From positions 1 through 64,000 of the forward strand of contig CANMCX010000004.1 in the NCBI GenBank assembly GCA_947496465.1: DNA of 64,000 nucleotides, in the 5' to 3' direction. This DNA is from Marinifilum_A sediminis. GTDB lineage: Bacteria; Bacteroidota; Bacteroidia; Bacteroidales; Marinifilaceae. The notes under the pieces are model-generated. The model ran no database searches. It had not been told where the DNA came from and saw nothing but the letters and a program-made list of their open reading frames with translations. The translations under genes and the position numbers were made by a program. Shown here piece by piece: positions 51,741 through 61,265 of this stretch (position 1 is the stretch's first letter; each line of letters opens with the position of its first letter).

Positions 51741-53087
51741 ATGAATACAGAACAGAGTCCTTTCGAAAAACTAAACAGCTGGTTAAAACAATCGGTTGGA
51801 TTAAAACTAATGACAATCACCATATTAATGCTACTTTTATTAATTCCTGCCAGCATGATTAAATCAATCATTCAGGAACGAGAGATTTTAAACAAATCAG
51901 TTTTAAATGAAGTAAGCTCAAAATGGGCTGAAGGTCAACAAATAAACGGACCAATTCTTACAATTCCATTAATTTACGAATACCAAAAGGATGAAGGTAA
52001 AATCATTACCAAAACGAAACACCTATATATTCTTCCCGAAAATTTAAAAGTTACAGGTGATATTGAGCCTAATAAATTAAAACGAGGAATTTACGAAGTG
52101 GTTGTTTATCGCAGTAAACTAAAGGTTACCGGGAATTATAATTTAAAAAGTAAAGTTGACCTGAATGGCTTAAAAGAGATTCAATACGATAAAGCTTTTC
52201 TTACAATCGGGATATCAGATCTAAGGGGAATTGAAGATCAGATAATTGTGAATTGGGGCGAAAAAAAATTAAGTGTAGAACCAGGTTCTAAATTATTAGA
52301 TTTGGTAAACTCGGGAATCAGCATTGATCTTCCAAACCTTACAGATCAGATAAATAAAAAAGTTGATTTCTCATTTGACCTAAACCTTCAAGGAAGTCAA
52401 AATCTATCATTTGTACCGGTGGGAAGTACTACCGAAGTCAATTTGAATTCACCTTGGTCCTCTCCTAGTTTTAATGGGAATTTTATTCCTAAAAGCCGTA
52501 AAATAGACGATTCCGGATTTAAAGCCAGCTGGAAAGTTCTATTACTCAACCGTAACTATCCACAATCTTGGGTCGATCATAATTTTTCTAGCAAATTAAT
52601 GAGTTCCAGCTTTGGTGTTGACCTTATCATGCCATTAGACGATTATCAAAAATCGATGCGATCAGCCAAATATGCTGCCATGACCATAGCCTTAATTTTC
52701 TTAGTTTTCTTTTTGGTTGAAATCATGAATGGACGCAGAATTCACCCGTTTCAATATACTTTGGTTGGACTTGCACTTTGCTTGTTCTATGTTCTGCTAA
52801 TTTCTATTTCTGAACATTCCAACTTTAATATTGCCTACCTGATATCTGCTGGAATCAGCTCTTTATTGATATTGCTATACTCTCGTAGTGTTTTTCAATC
52901 CGCTAAATTCACGGGTATCCTGTCTGCAACAATTTTAGGGATTTATACATTTTTATTCGTCACGCTTCAATTGGCTGATTATGCTCTGCTAATGGGAAGT
53001 ATTGGCTTAACAACTATTCTGGGAATCACCATGTACTTCACCAGGAATATCAATTGGTATAAACTTCAAGTTAAATCGGAAGATTAA
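51741..53087 (+). CDS. creD: inner-membrane protein CreD
   Basis: A 448-residue protein with the CreD layout: one N-terminal helix (about 20-43), a large periplasmic domain (about 45-305, with the early REILNKSVLNEVSSKWAEGQ(Q)-type motif and GPILTIPL), and five or six C-terminal helices. In other bacteria CreD affects envelope integrity and beta-lactam or colicin tolerance and is induced by stress. Here it is preceded by a palindrome shared with the regulator operon. It is followed after 22 bases by dgkA and then the exosortase pair. Confidence 0.93.
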   Translation: MNTEQSPFEKLNSWLKQSVGLKLMTITILMLLLLIPASMIKSIIQEREILNKSVLNEVSSKWAEGQQINGPILTIPLIYEYQKDEGKIITKTKHLYILPENLKVTGDIEPNKLKRGIYEVVVYRSKLKVTGNYNLKSKVDLNGLKEIQYDKAFLTIGISDLRGIEDQIIVNWGEKKLSVEPGSKLLDLVNSGISIDLPNLTDQINKKVDFSFDLNLQGSQNLSFVPVGSTTEVNLNSPWSSPSFNGNFIPKSRKIDDSGFKASWKVLLLNRNYPQSWVDHNFSSKLMSSSFGVDLIMPLDDYQKSMRSAKYAAMTIALIFLVFFLVEIMNGRRIHPFQYTLVGLALCLFYVLLISISEHSNFNIAYLISAGISSLLILLYSRSVFQSAKFTGILSATILGIYTFLFVTLQLADYALLMGSIGLTTILGITMYFTRNINWYKLQVKSED

Positions 53088-53109
53088 CAACAAATAATAC
53101 TTAATACCG

Positions 53110-53499
53110 ATGGAGAATAAAAGCAAAAAGTTTTCATTAAGAAATAGGCTAAAAAGTTTTAAACACGCATTTCGTGGATTAAAGATTCTATTTTGTGAGG
53201 AACACAATGCGAGAATACATTTAGGAATTGGGATTGTAATGTATGTTCTCTCATCGGTACTTAAGCTAAGAAAAATTGAAATAGTGGCTATCCTAATAAG
53301 CATTGGATTTGTCTTAGTTACGGAAACCATAAATACTGCTATCGATAACCTATGTGATTTTGTACAAGCGGAACATCACGATAAGATAAAACGAATTAAA
53401 GACATTTCGGCTGCCACTGTGCTAAATAGTTCAATTGTATTCCTAATTATCGGTCTTGTTATTTATTTTCCTTTACTATTAAACTTATTTAATCAATGA
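53110..53499 (+). CDS. dgkA: DgkA-family lipid kinase (diacylglycerol/undecaprenol kinase)
   Basis: A 129-residue membrane protein with three helices. It carries the family's active-site block E-x-x-N-T-A-I-(D/E)-x-x-x-D as VTETINTAIDNLCDF, and EHNARIHLGIGI in the first part. It phosphorylates diacylglycerol or, more likely in this phylum, undecaprenol. Its stop overlaps the exosortase start by 4 bases, so the two are translationally coupled, which links lipid-carrier metabolism to this envelope cluster. Confidence 0.92.
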   Translation: MENKSKKFSLRNRLKSFKHAFRGLKILFCEEHNARIHLGIGIVMYVLSSVLKLRKIEIVAILISIGFVLVTETINTAIDNLCDFVQAEHHDKIKRIKDISAATVLNSSIVFLIIGLVIYFPLLLNLFNQ

Positions 53500-54029
53500 T
53501 AAAAAACAAGAATTTAGTTTACTATTTCCTGGCAATTGGAATTTTTATCCTGCTCAAAATTTGGTTCGCCAATGCCAACACAAACAACTTGATATTTATT
53601 CTGAAACCAACTAATATATTGGTTGATTTAATAACTGGGATCAAATCCATTTATATACCCGAAACAGGATATTACTATTCCCACATAAACATGCTAATTG
53701 ATAAATCATGTTCTGGATTTAATTTTTACGTATTGTGCAATGCCATGCTCTATTTCATTGTAGTTGAATCCTTACAAAAGAATTTGCACAAAGCTCTTGC
53801 CCTCCCTATAGTTATGATCTGTTCTTACTTACTAAGCTTATTTGTTAATACTTCCAGAATATTTATCTCTCTAAGTGTACAGAACCTACTAATTAAACTA
53901 CTAAGCATTGAACAACACATCATTCATGAATCCATTGGAGTTGTATGCAATCTAGGTTTCCTGGTTCTATTTTTCCTTTTAACTAAAAACAATGTCATAA
54001 AACTTAAATTAAATGAGAAACTTACTTAA
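53496..54029 (+). CDS. xrtK: exosortase K
   Basis: A 177-residue polytopic membrane protein with the exosortase catalytic triad in order: C72 in DKSCSGFNF, R121 in NTSRI and H144 in HESIG. Short length and the directly downstream MSEP-CTERM gene identify the XrtK subtype. It would recognise and process the C-terminal sorting signal of its dedicated target at the inner membrane. It overlaps dgkA by 4 bases and the target gene by 17, so the three are made together. Confidence 0.92.
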   Translation: MIKNKNLVYYFLAIGIFILLKIWFANANTNNLIFILKPTNILVDLITGIKSIYIPETGYYYSHINMLIDKSCSGFNFYVLCNAMLYFIVVESLQKNLHKALALPIVMICSYLLSLFVNTSRIFISLSVQNLLIKLLSIEQHIIHESIGVVCNLGFLVLFFLLTKNNVIKLKLNEKLT

Positions 54030-56841
54030 CCCTAAATGGCTAATAATTATAAATACCCTACCAATACTAGTTCTTTTATATTTGTTCTTCTCGGAATTTA
54101 AAATTATTAAAAGTCTCCTAGATGTTACTAATGTACAGCTCTGGAAAAATTTTGCCTTATCCTTAAGTATTATAAGTACTCTTAACCTAGTCTATGCACT
54201 CTATTTAATTCTTAAAAAACAAAAAGTCTCAGCAATTTATGGTATTCTTGCCTTATTAGTATACATTTCGTTTATCTATTTATATGGATACAAGTCCAAT
54301 GATATTATTCCTTTTTCTATTCCAAGATGGATGATATCAGGAGATTTAATTCTTTATGTTGGCACATTCCTAATGCCTACACTAGTTTACTCCTTGATTA
54401 TTCTTGTTACGCATTTTACAACAAACTCTCAGAATCCAAAAGCATGGATAAGTTTTACCTCAGCTATATTTGTTCCAATTGTTTGGTATCTGTTCTCACA
54501 AATAATACTTCCATTATGGAAACCTGTTGAAGGTAATTTTAGAAATCATACGATTATTATTCTAGTAATAATTGGAACACTCATCTTCTTATTCTTCTTA
54601 ATTAAAGGCACATATATCATTGCAAGTAAGAAGGTTGAAGTTTGGAAAAACTATGAATTAGCCTGGAAAATTCCTATCTCAATTTTTCTCCCACTATTAG
54701 GTCTGGCAATAAACAATGGACGTATTTCAAACTTTTTGGGAACTGGAATTTTTGGTAATTTTAATAACAACTGGTTTTATATACTTGCAATTCTGAACGG
54801 AATTTTAATTTGTTTACCCAATTTTGAAACAAAAACATACAGACTATTTCTATTTATTGGAAGAAGCGTTTGTTTTTCCTACACGTTTTATTTCTTTCTT
54901 GTTTTCTTACCATTTCTACCCTTATCAATTATTGCAATTATAGCTGTAGGCATAGGTTTTTTAATGCTTACTCCTTTAGTATTATTTGTAATACATATTA
55001 ATGAACTTTCAAGGGATTTTTCATATTTGCAATCATTCCTATCAAAAAATAAACTCCGATTGATTTCACTTCTTGCCTTTGTAACGATACCTGTTTTAAT
55101 TACTATCACATATCTTAATGACAAAAATACTTTAGAAGAAGTGCTGGAATACATTTATACACCTAACTATTCCAAATCATATCATATCAACAGATCTTCT
55201 CTGCAAAGCACAATCGATATCGTAAAACAACACAAAAATAGGAATGAAGTTCCTTTAATCGGAAGCAAACTACCATACCTATCAACTTACTTTAATTGGT
55301 TAGTATTGGATAATCTGACCTTATCCGATAAAAAGATTAATACAATTGAAAAGATCTTTTTTAATCATACCTCATTTAACTTGAGAAAGGAAAATATTCG
55401 GAATGATCAAGTAGAAATATCAAACATTAATACAGAATACTCCTATGATAAAAACCAAAAAACATGGAAAAGTTGGGTTAATTTGAAGATAACAAACCAC
55501 AACAACAGCAATTTTTCCGAATATGCCACAACAATACATTTACCAGAAGGCTGTTGGGTTAGTGATTATTACTTGTATGTAGGAAATAGAAAAGAGATGG
55601 GCATTTTAGCCGAAAAAAAATCTGCAATGTGGGTATTTTCTCAAATAAGAAATGAAAACAGAGATCCGGGAATTTTGTACTATTTAAGCGGAAATAAAGT
55701 TGCCTTTAGAGTATTTCCTTTTGCAAAAGAAGAAACCAGAAGAACTGGTATTGAATTCATACATAAAGAACCAATGAATATTTCCATTGATGGTAAAACA
55801 ATTTCTCTTGGGAATGCTATTGAGAACCAAAATTATAATTTCGAAAATAAGGATCTTGTTTATGTATCAGCACAACATAAAAAAACTTTGGAACAAATAG
55901 AACGTAATGCATATTTCCATTTTTTAGTAGATGTTTCCGAAGGCAATAAAGCTAATCTAAAATCATTTGCATCACGCATAGAACAGCTTATAAAAAAACA
56001 TAAATCCCTTTCTTATAACGCCAAAATCAGTTTTGTTAACAGTTATACAAATACAATAGACTTCAACTCAAATTGGAAAGAACATTTTAATTCACAAAAT
56101 TTTGAAGGTGGGTACTATTTAGATCGAGCCATAAAAAAAACTCTTTTCCAATCATATAAATCCCCGACTAACAATTACCCTGTAATGGTGGCAGTTACAG
56201 ATTCCCTTGATGAAGCTATTCTTGACCAAGATTTTTCTGATTTTAAACTTAGTTATCCCGATTTAGATCTTTTCTTTTGTATTGATGAAAATAATGAACT
56301 ACAGGCACATTCATTAAGTTCCAAGCCTAAAAAACAAGTATCCAAATTTGGTAAGAATCTATTCAGCAACTCAGTTTTAAAATATAGTAACACAGATAAC
56401 TCGATTAGTTATCTTGCCAATAATAATGAGGCAAGTATAATTCTTAAAAAAACTGTTTTTCAGAATTCTAACCTGGAAATACAGGAAAAAAATTGGTATT
56501 CTGCTCTAAACATACAAGCCAAATGGATATCACAGGTATTTCATCCTGAAGCTACAAATCAAGAATGGATAAGCTTAGTTAAAAGTAGTTTTTCAGCTAA
56601 GATAATGACTCCTGTTACATCATTCCTGGCTGTAGAAAACGAATCGCAAAAAGCAATCTTAAAAAAGAAACAAGAACAAATTTTATCTGGAAACCAATCA
56701 TTAGATCCTGGAGAGGATACACAAAGGATGAGTGAACCAAAATTATTAAGTTTAATTATTCCAATAATAGCTTTTATGTGCATCTACATAAGAAAGAAAA
56801 ATGCAAGATTATTCAGAAAGAACACTGCTTTAAAGTGTTAA
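54013..56841 (+). CDS. MSEP-CTERM sorting-domain protein (exosortase K target)
   Basis: A 942-residue protein. Residues 1-385 hold about ten membrane helices. A soluble part follows with a VIT-like region (about 480-610; HLPEGCWVSDYYL, KKSAMWVFSQI) and a von Willebrand A-like region (about 635-780) whose metal site is degenerate (VDVSEG in place of D-x-S-x-S). The C-terminus is a tripartite sorting signal: MSEP at 906-909, a hydrophobic helix and a basic tail (IRKKNARLFRKN). This is the defining arrangement of the XrtK target family. The function of the anchored protein is unknown. VIT/VWA suggests adhesion or assembly at the envelope. Confidence 0.92.
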   Translation: MRNLLNPKWLIIINTLPILVLLYLFFSEFKIIKSLLDVTNVQLWKNFALSLSIISTLNLVYALYLILKKQKVSAIYGILALLVYISFIYLYGYKSNDIIPFSIPRWMISGDLILYVGTFLMPTLVYSLIILVTHFTTNSQNPKAWISFTSAIFVPIVWYLFSQIILPLWKPVEGNFRNHTIIILVIIGTLIFLFFLIKGTYIIASKKVEVWKNYELAWKIPISIFLPLLGLAINNGRISNFLGTGIFGNFNNNWFYILAILNGILICLPNFETKTYRLFLFIGRSVCFSYTFYFFLVFLPFLPLSIIAIIAVGIGFLMLTPLVLFVIHINELSRDFSYLQSFLSKNKLRLISLLAFVTIPVLITITYLNDKNTLEEVLEYIYTPNYSKSYHINRSSLQSTIDIVKQHKNRNEVPLIGSKLPYLSTYFNWLVLDNLTLSDKKINTIEKIFFNHTSFNLRKENIRNDQVEISNINTEYSYDKNQKTWKSWVNLKITNHNNSNFSEYATTIHLPEGCWVSDYYLYVGNRKEMGILAEKKSAMWVFSQIRNENRDPGILYYLSGNKVAFRVFPFAKEETRRTGIEFIHKEPMNISIDGKTISLGNAIENQNYNFENKDLVYVSAQHKKTLEQIERNAYFHFLVDVSEGNKANLKSFASRIEQLIKKHKSLSYNAKISFVNSYTNTIDFNSNWKEHFNSQNFEGGYYLDRAIKKTLFQSYKSPTNNYPVMVAVTDSLDEAILDQDFSDFKLSYPDLDLFFCIDENNELQAHSLSSKPKKQVSKFGKNLFSNSVLKYSNTDNSISYLANNNEASIILKKTVFQNSNLEIQEKNWYSALNIQAKWISQVFHPEATNQEWISLVKSSFSAKIMTPVTSFLAVENESQKAILKKKQEQILSGNQSLDPGEDTQRMSEPKLLSLIIPIIAFMCIYIRKKNARLFRKNTALKC

Positions 56842-56899
56842 AATGATAAATTTGCCTTATCAATATAAACAATGATTATAATAACTAACCCTACTTGTT

Positions 56900-58132
56900 A
56901 TGAAAAAAACAATCCTAATAATTTTATCCTCCCTAATTTCTATTATTACCTACAGTCAAATTAATTATGAACAAGCTTATTTCATAAAAAACAATGATGA
57001 AAAGGTAAGCTGCTTAATCAAAAACCTCGACTGGAAAAATAATCCAAGCAGTTTTAATTACAAAATAAATGATACGACAGAAATATTAACTGCCAATATT
57101 GAAGGAGTAAAAGAGTTTGGTTTTACTTCAAATATACAGTACGTCAGATTTAACGTAAAAATGGACCGTTCTTCTGATTTAACGGGAAGTTTAAGTCCAA
57201 AAAAAGAACCTGAATTTAATAATGAAACACTATTTCTTAAAGTTTTGGTCAAAGGAATAGCTAATTTATATAAGTACGAAGATAAAAGTTTGATCCGATT
57301 TTTTTATTCCACGAATCATACTACACCAGAACAATTAGTTTATAAAAGATATATCACTGATTTAAAATCACATTTAAGTAGATCATATAAAAAAGTGTCA
57401 AACGATGATAAAACGATTTGCTTTAATAAATCCTACAAAAAACAATTGTATGATGAATTGAGTTCCTCAAACATTTCAAAATCAGAAATCCAAAAGATTT
57501 CTTATAAACAAAAAAGTCTAACTAACTTTTTTGAATCTTACAATAAAAGCAATGATGCGAATTTCAAAGCTTTAACTCCCCAAAAAAGAGATAGATTTAA
57601 CCTTTACCTAACCGCAGGAGTTGATCAAGTCTCACTATCTGTAATAAACAGTGCTTCTACCAACAGATCTGCTGATTTTGGTGATAAAACTCTTTTAAAA
57701 CTTGGTTTTGAAGCAGAATTCATTCTTCCATTTAACAAAAATAAATGGAGTGCATTCATTTCTCCTTCATTTCTTAAGTTTAGTGGGACAGAACGGTTAG
57801 CTATTCAAACTGCTACTATTGATTACAAATCATTAGAGTTACCTATTGGAATTAGACATTATCTATTTCTTAACAAGAAATCAAAATTTCATATAGACGG
57901 ACTACTAGCCTTCAATACAGATTTGAATTCAACATTAAAGTATTCTGTAAGTCAAACAGATATTGATATTAAACCAGATTATAATTTCGCAATAGGTATT
58001 GGTTATGATTATAAAAACATCGCAAGTATTGAAGCGAGATATTATTCTAATCGTAATTTGATTAGTAATGTGTCTGCAATGAAAGCTAATTATGAAACCT
58101 TATCTCTAACACTGAAAATCAAGCTGCTTTAA
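56900..58132 (+). CDS. exported protein, probable outer-membrane barrel at C-terminus
   Basis: A 410-residue protein with a signal peptide (about 1-20, ending TYSQ). An N-terminal region (20-200) has repeated lysine-rich helices and a strand motif typical of Bacteroidota proteins starting Y-E-Q-A-Y-F-I. A C-terminal half (about 235-410) of amphipathic strands reads like a small porin-type barrel. Family not recognised. It lies 58 bases after the MSEP-CTERM gene on the same strand, so a functional link is possible but unproven. Confidence 0.65.
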   Translation: MKKTILIILSSLISIITYSQINYEQAYFIKNNDEKVSCLIKNLDWKNNPSSFNYKINDTTEILTANIEGVKEFGFTSNIQYVRFNVKMDRSSDLTGSLSPKKEPEFNNETLFLKVLVKGIANLYKYEDKSLIRFFYSTNHTTPEQLVYKRYITDLKSHLSRSYKKVSNDDKTICFNKSYKKQLYDELSSSNISKSEIQKISYKQKSLTNFFESYNKSNDANFKALTPQKRDRFNLYLTAGVDQVSLSVINSASTNRSADFGDKTLLKLGFEAEFILPFNKNKWSAFISPSFLKFSGTERLAIQTATIDYKSLELPIGIRHYLFLNKKSKFHIDGLLAFNTDLNSTLKYSVSQTDIDIKPDYNFAIGIGYDYKNIASIEARYYSNRNLISNVSAMKANYETLSLTLKIKLL

Positions 58133-58190
58133 TTCTAGTTAGCAATTACTATTTTTTTATATCTTACCAATTTAATCAGCATTAGTTTAA

Positions 58191-58922
58191 ATGGATTTTT
58201 ACCAGAGCATTGCCAAATATTATCATCATATATTTCCTTTAAACAAGGTACAAGTTGAGTTTATCAAGAATTCTCATCATGATTCTCCTAATCAATTATC
58301 ATTATTGGACATTGGTTGTGCAATTGGTGATTTATCCTTGGAGCTCGCTAACAACTACAAATCGGTTACTGCGATTGATTTGGACGAAGAGATGATTAAT
58401 ACTGCGATTGAAAAGGCTAAAGACAAAACCAACTTAGAGTTTCGTGATGAAAACATGTTGCATATTGATGATGCTTTTGGTGAATCATCTTTTAATATCA
58501 TCGCCTGCTTTGGGAATACGTTAGTTCATCTTGAATCAGAAGAAATGGTAGGTGTATTTTTCGAAAAAGCCAAGGCTGCATTAAAACCTAATGGCAAATT
58601 ATTATTTCAAATCATTAATTATGATAGAATAATTGATCAGAATGTTAACTTTCTTCCAACTATAGAAAATGACACCATCAAATTCGAAAGAAATTACGAA
58701 TATCTTAAAGAGCAAAATAAAGTTAATTTCGAAACCATTCTAACCATCAAAGAATCGCAATATCAAATCAAAAACTGTATTCCTCTTCTTGCCATAAGAA
58801 AATCGAATATTGAAAAATTATTACTGAGTGCAGGATTTTCGGATATACAATTTTTTGGAAATTTTAAAAGAGATCAGCTAATCGAGAACAGTATGCCTTT
58901 AATAGTTGAAGCTAAAGCATAA
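58191..58922 (+). CDS. class I SAM-dependent methyltransferase
   Basis: A 243-residue protein with motif I LLDIGCAIGDLS (38-49), motif II acidic end VTAIDLDEEMI, and the later NIIACFGNTLVHL and LLFQIINYDRI strands. Family-level assignment only; the substrate is unknown. It is followed after 39 bases by an SRPBCC gene on the same strand, probably co-transcribed. Confidence 0.88.
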   Translation: MDFYQSIAKYYHHIFPLNKVQVEFIKNSHHDSPNQLSLLDIGCAIGDLSLELANNYKSVTAIDLDEEMINTAIEKAKDKTNLEFRDENMLHIDDAFGESSFNIIACFGNTLVHLESEEMVGVFFEKAKAALKPNGKLLFQIINYDRIIDQNVNFLPTIENDTIKFERNYEYLKEQNKVNFETILTIKESQYQIKNCIPLLAIRKSNIEKLLLSAGFSDIQFFGNFKRDQLIENSMPLIVEAKA

Positions 58923-58961
58923 ATTTTCGTATCTTCAATACATCCAAAAACAGATGATAAT

Positions 58962-59396
58962 ATGAAGTATACCGTTGAAATAGAAATTAATCAGCCAATT
59001 GATAAAGTTGTTGCTCTTTTTAATGATGAAGACAATCTTTTTAAATGGATGCAAGGATTGCAAAGTATAGAACACCTTACGGGAGAACCAGGAAAAAAAG
59101 GCTCAACAAGTAAAATGCTTTTTGAAGATGGTAAAAGAGATATTGAAATGATAGAAACAATCATTAGCAATAATTTACCGGAAGAATTAATTGCAACATA
59201 TGAAGCAAAAGGAGTTTACAATTTGGCTAAAATCAGTTTCATTTCAATTACCGATAATAAAACCAAATATCTTACAGAACAAGAATTTCAATTGAAAGGA
59301 TTCATGAAAATATTTGGCTGGATAATGCCAGGTGCTTTTAAAAAGCAAACTGCGAAATATCTAAGCATGTTTAAAGAATTCGCCGAAGATAATTAA
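58962..59396 (+). CDS. SRPBCC-family (START/Bet v 1-like) protein
   Basis: A 144-residue protein with the standard beginning YTVEIEINQPIDKVVALFND, a W-M-x-G-L segment, and a C-terminal long helix closing the cavity. Such proteins bind a small hydrophobic ligand. No enzymatic residues are recognisable. It ends at a strong bidirectional terminator. Confidence 0.85.
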   Translation: MKYTVEIEINQPIDKVVALFNDEDNLFKWMQGLQSIEHLTGEPGKKGSTSKMLFEDGKRDIEMIETIISNNLPEELIATYEAKGVYNLAKISFISITDNKTKYLTEQEFQLKGFMKIFGWIMPGAFKKQTAKYLSMFKEFAEDN

Positions 59397-59400
59397 ACAA

Positions 59401-59434
59401 AAAAATGTGATGAACAGATGTTCATCACATTTTT
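59401..59434. terminator. bidirectional terminator
   Basis: A perfect 15-bp stem (AAAAATGTGATGAAC and its complement) with a 4-base loop and A/T tracts, between convergent genes. Confidence 0.9.
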
Positions 59435-59462
59435 AATATGATAATCTGGTTCTTAAATCTAA

Positions 59463-61076
59463 TTAAAATCCTAATCCAAATTTCCCCCAATACTTGTTCT
59501 CTAATTCTTTCCAACGAAGCATTGTAGCTCCTGTAAAATCGCGAGTATATTTATTCAACAACTCTTTTGCTTCTTCTTTTTTACCCTCTTCAAGAAACTT
59601 TTTAACTTGCATCTCAACTCTTTCAGATTCTTCGAACCCTTTATTCTCGAAATAAGCCACTTCTTCCATCATGCCTTCACGAGTTTTCTGCCACTGCAAA
59701 GTTGCCAGCTTATTCGCTTTTCTATACTGCCATATTGCTGCATCATCGCGATATCTCTTTTGTCCACAAAACTGAAAGCTTTCAGGCAATTCTGTTGTTC
59801 CTGAATAAATAGGAATACGAGGACTCTGACCAGGATTATCAAAAGAAAACCAAGCTCTACCTCCAATTTCATCAGGTAACCAGTCTCTCAACTGAATAAT
59901 ATGAGAATACGAACACCAGGCTACAGCAACAGTTCTTTGGTACTCAATAGTTCCCTCTTTTAAATAGTTACGTAGGTTTCTATGATCTCTGGTTGGCCAA
60001 GGATGTGCATTTGGAGCAATAAGTGTATCAACTCCAATTTCTTCCTTATTATCGTTATATTTTTTCTTAATTACTTTAAGGTTTTGAGTCATATCATACT
60101 TTGTTCCTTCGTAAGTTTCTCGATAAAGAGCAATTACATCACGAACCGAAACTTTTTTATCTGGCTTTACCGAAAAAGGCAATTCATCAGCCTCAAAATC
60201 GAGTCCTAAAGAAGGAGCCAAAGAATTCAAAATAAAAAATTCTCTAATTTTAAATGGCTTTTCAACTTTTCCGTAAGCCTTCCAAAATTTAAATTCTTCT
60301 TTACCATCCCAACGTTCTAATTCTTTCGCAACAGAAAAAACATTCTCAGAATACATGAAATAATCCTTATTCTTTTTCTCAATTTTACCAATTCGAGAAA
60401 TATTTGCAGAAACCCCTACGTGATCGTCAGGAATTCGCTGAGCAGCCCAAACACCACCAATATTATCAGGACCTTCACCAAAAATTTCCAATTGCCAAAC
60501 TTCTTTTTTATCGGCTATTGTAATACATTCTCCCCAATCTCCATAACCATATTCTTTAATCAATTTTCCGATCAATGTAATGGCATCACGAGCAGTTGTA
60601 CAACGTTCTAAAGCAATTCGTTCCAATTCTTCAATCAGGAACATTCCATTTTCATTTACCAATTCTTTAGGACCAACAATTGTGGTTTCTCCAATAGCCA
60701 ATTGCTTTTCGTTTAAACATGGATATGCAGTATTTAAAAAAGAATACGTTTCCTTAGCCTGTGGTATGTTACCCACTATTTTCATATTTCTTCGGTCCCA
60801 TCGGGTTTCTGTCTTTAGGGTTCCTTTGTAAATATTTACGGTAGTATCCTTTTCGAATTTTTGTCCTTTTTCCACATTCAACCAAGTTCTGTAACGTCCG
60901 TCGCAAGTATGACTCGTGATTACTGATCCATCGGTTGATGCTTTTTTACCAACCATGATACTTGTACAACTTTCTCCAAAAAAGGGATCATTAACTTGCT
61001 CCAATACACTTTGTGCATTAGAAGTTTGACAGTTAAATGCAACTATAACAAATAGTGCAATCAATAATTTCTTCAT
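59463..61076 (-). CDS. family C69 dipeptidase
   Basis: A 537-residue exported protein with a signal peptide (1-21) and a short propeptide. The catalytic Ntn-type cysteine is C37 in ESCTSIMVG, followed by TDGSVITSHTCDG, a pattern diagnostic of the C69 (PepD) family, usually about 500-550 residues. It hydrolyses dipeptides in the periplasm or outside the cell. It is monocistronic and divergent from truA. A 7-6-7 inverted repeat lies in the shared upstream region. Confidence 0.92.
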   Translation of the reverse strand: MKKLLIALFVIVAFNCQTSNAQSVLEQVNDPFFGESCTSIMVGKKASTDGSVITSHTCDGRYRTWLNVEKGQKFEKDTTVNIYKGTLKTETRWDRRNMKIVGNIPQAKETYSFLNTAYPCLNEKQLAIGETTIVGPKELVNENGMFLIEELERIALERCTTARDAITLIGKLIKEYGYGDWGECITIADKKEVWQLEIFGEGPDNIGGVWAAQRIPDDHVGVSANISRIGKIEKKNKDYFMYSENVFSVAKELERWDGKEEFKFWKAYGKVEKPFKIREFFILNSLAPSLGLDFEADELPFSVKPDKKVSVRDVIALYRETYEGTKYDMTQNLKVIKKKYNDNKEEIGVDTLIAPNAHPWPTRDHRNLRNYLKEGTIEYQRTVAVAWCSYSHIIQLRDWLPDEIGGRAWFSFDNPGQSPRIPIYSGTTELPESFQFCGQKRYRDDAAIWQYRKANKLATLQWQKTREGMMEEVAYFENKGFEESERVEMQVKKFLEEGKKEEAKELLNKYTRDFTGATMLRWKELENKYWGKFGLGF

Positions 61077-61130
61077 TCGTTTGTTGATTAAGGTGTTTGT
61101 CTTGTTTAAAATTGAGCCCTAATATAGTTT

Positions 61131-61150
61131 ATTCTGAGATAATTCAGAAT
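61131..61150. promoter_or_regulatory. 7-6-7 inverted repeat in the C69/truA divergent region
   Basis: ATTCTGA, a 6-base spacer, TCAGAAT, perfect arms. It lies 55 bases upstream of the dipeptidase start. A possible operator; no regulator gene is adjacent. Confidence 0.35.
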
Positions 61151-61228
61151 CAGTAAAACCTATTTATAAACATTTCAATAAATCAAAAAAGTATTTAATC
61201 GAATTAAAATTTCCGCCATTTGATTTTT

Positions 61229-61236
61229 TAACTTTG
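61229..61236 (+). promoter_or_regulatory. candidate -7 box of truA
   Basis: TAACTTTG followed by C is a perfect match to TAnnTTTGY, 29 bases upstream of the ATG. No clear -33 TTTG is seen at 19 bases. Confidence 0.5.
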
Positions 61237-61265
61237 CATTCTTAACCCATTCAATACTATTTATA

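Noticed and set aside
58191..58922. SAM methyltransferase considered as part of a restriction-modification or defence system
   Set aside because: There is no DNA-methylase catalytic motif ((D/N/S)PP(Y/F)), no nuclease, ATPase or specificity gene nearby. It is a small-molecule-type class I enzyme.
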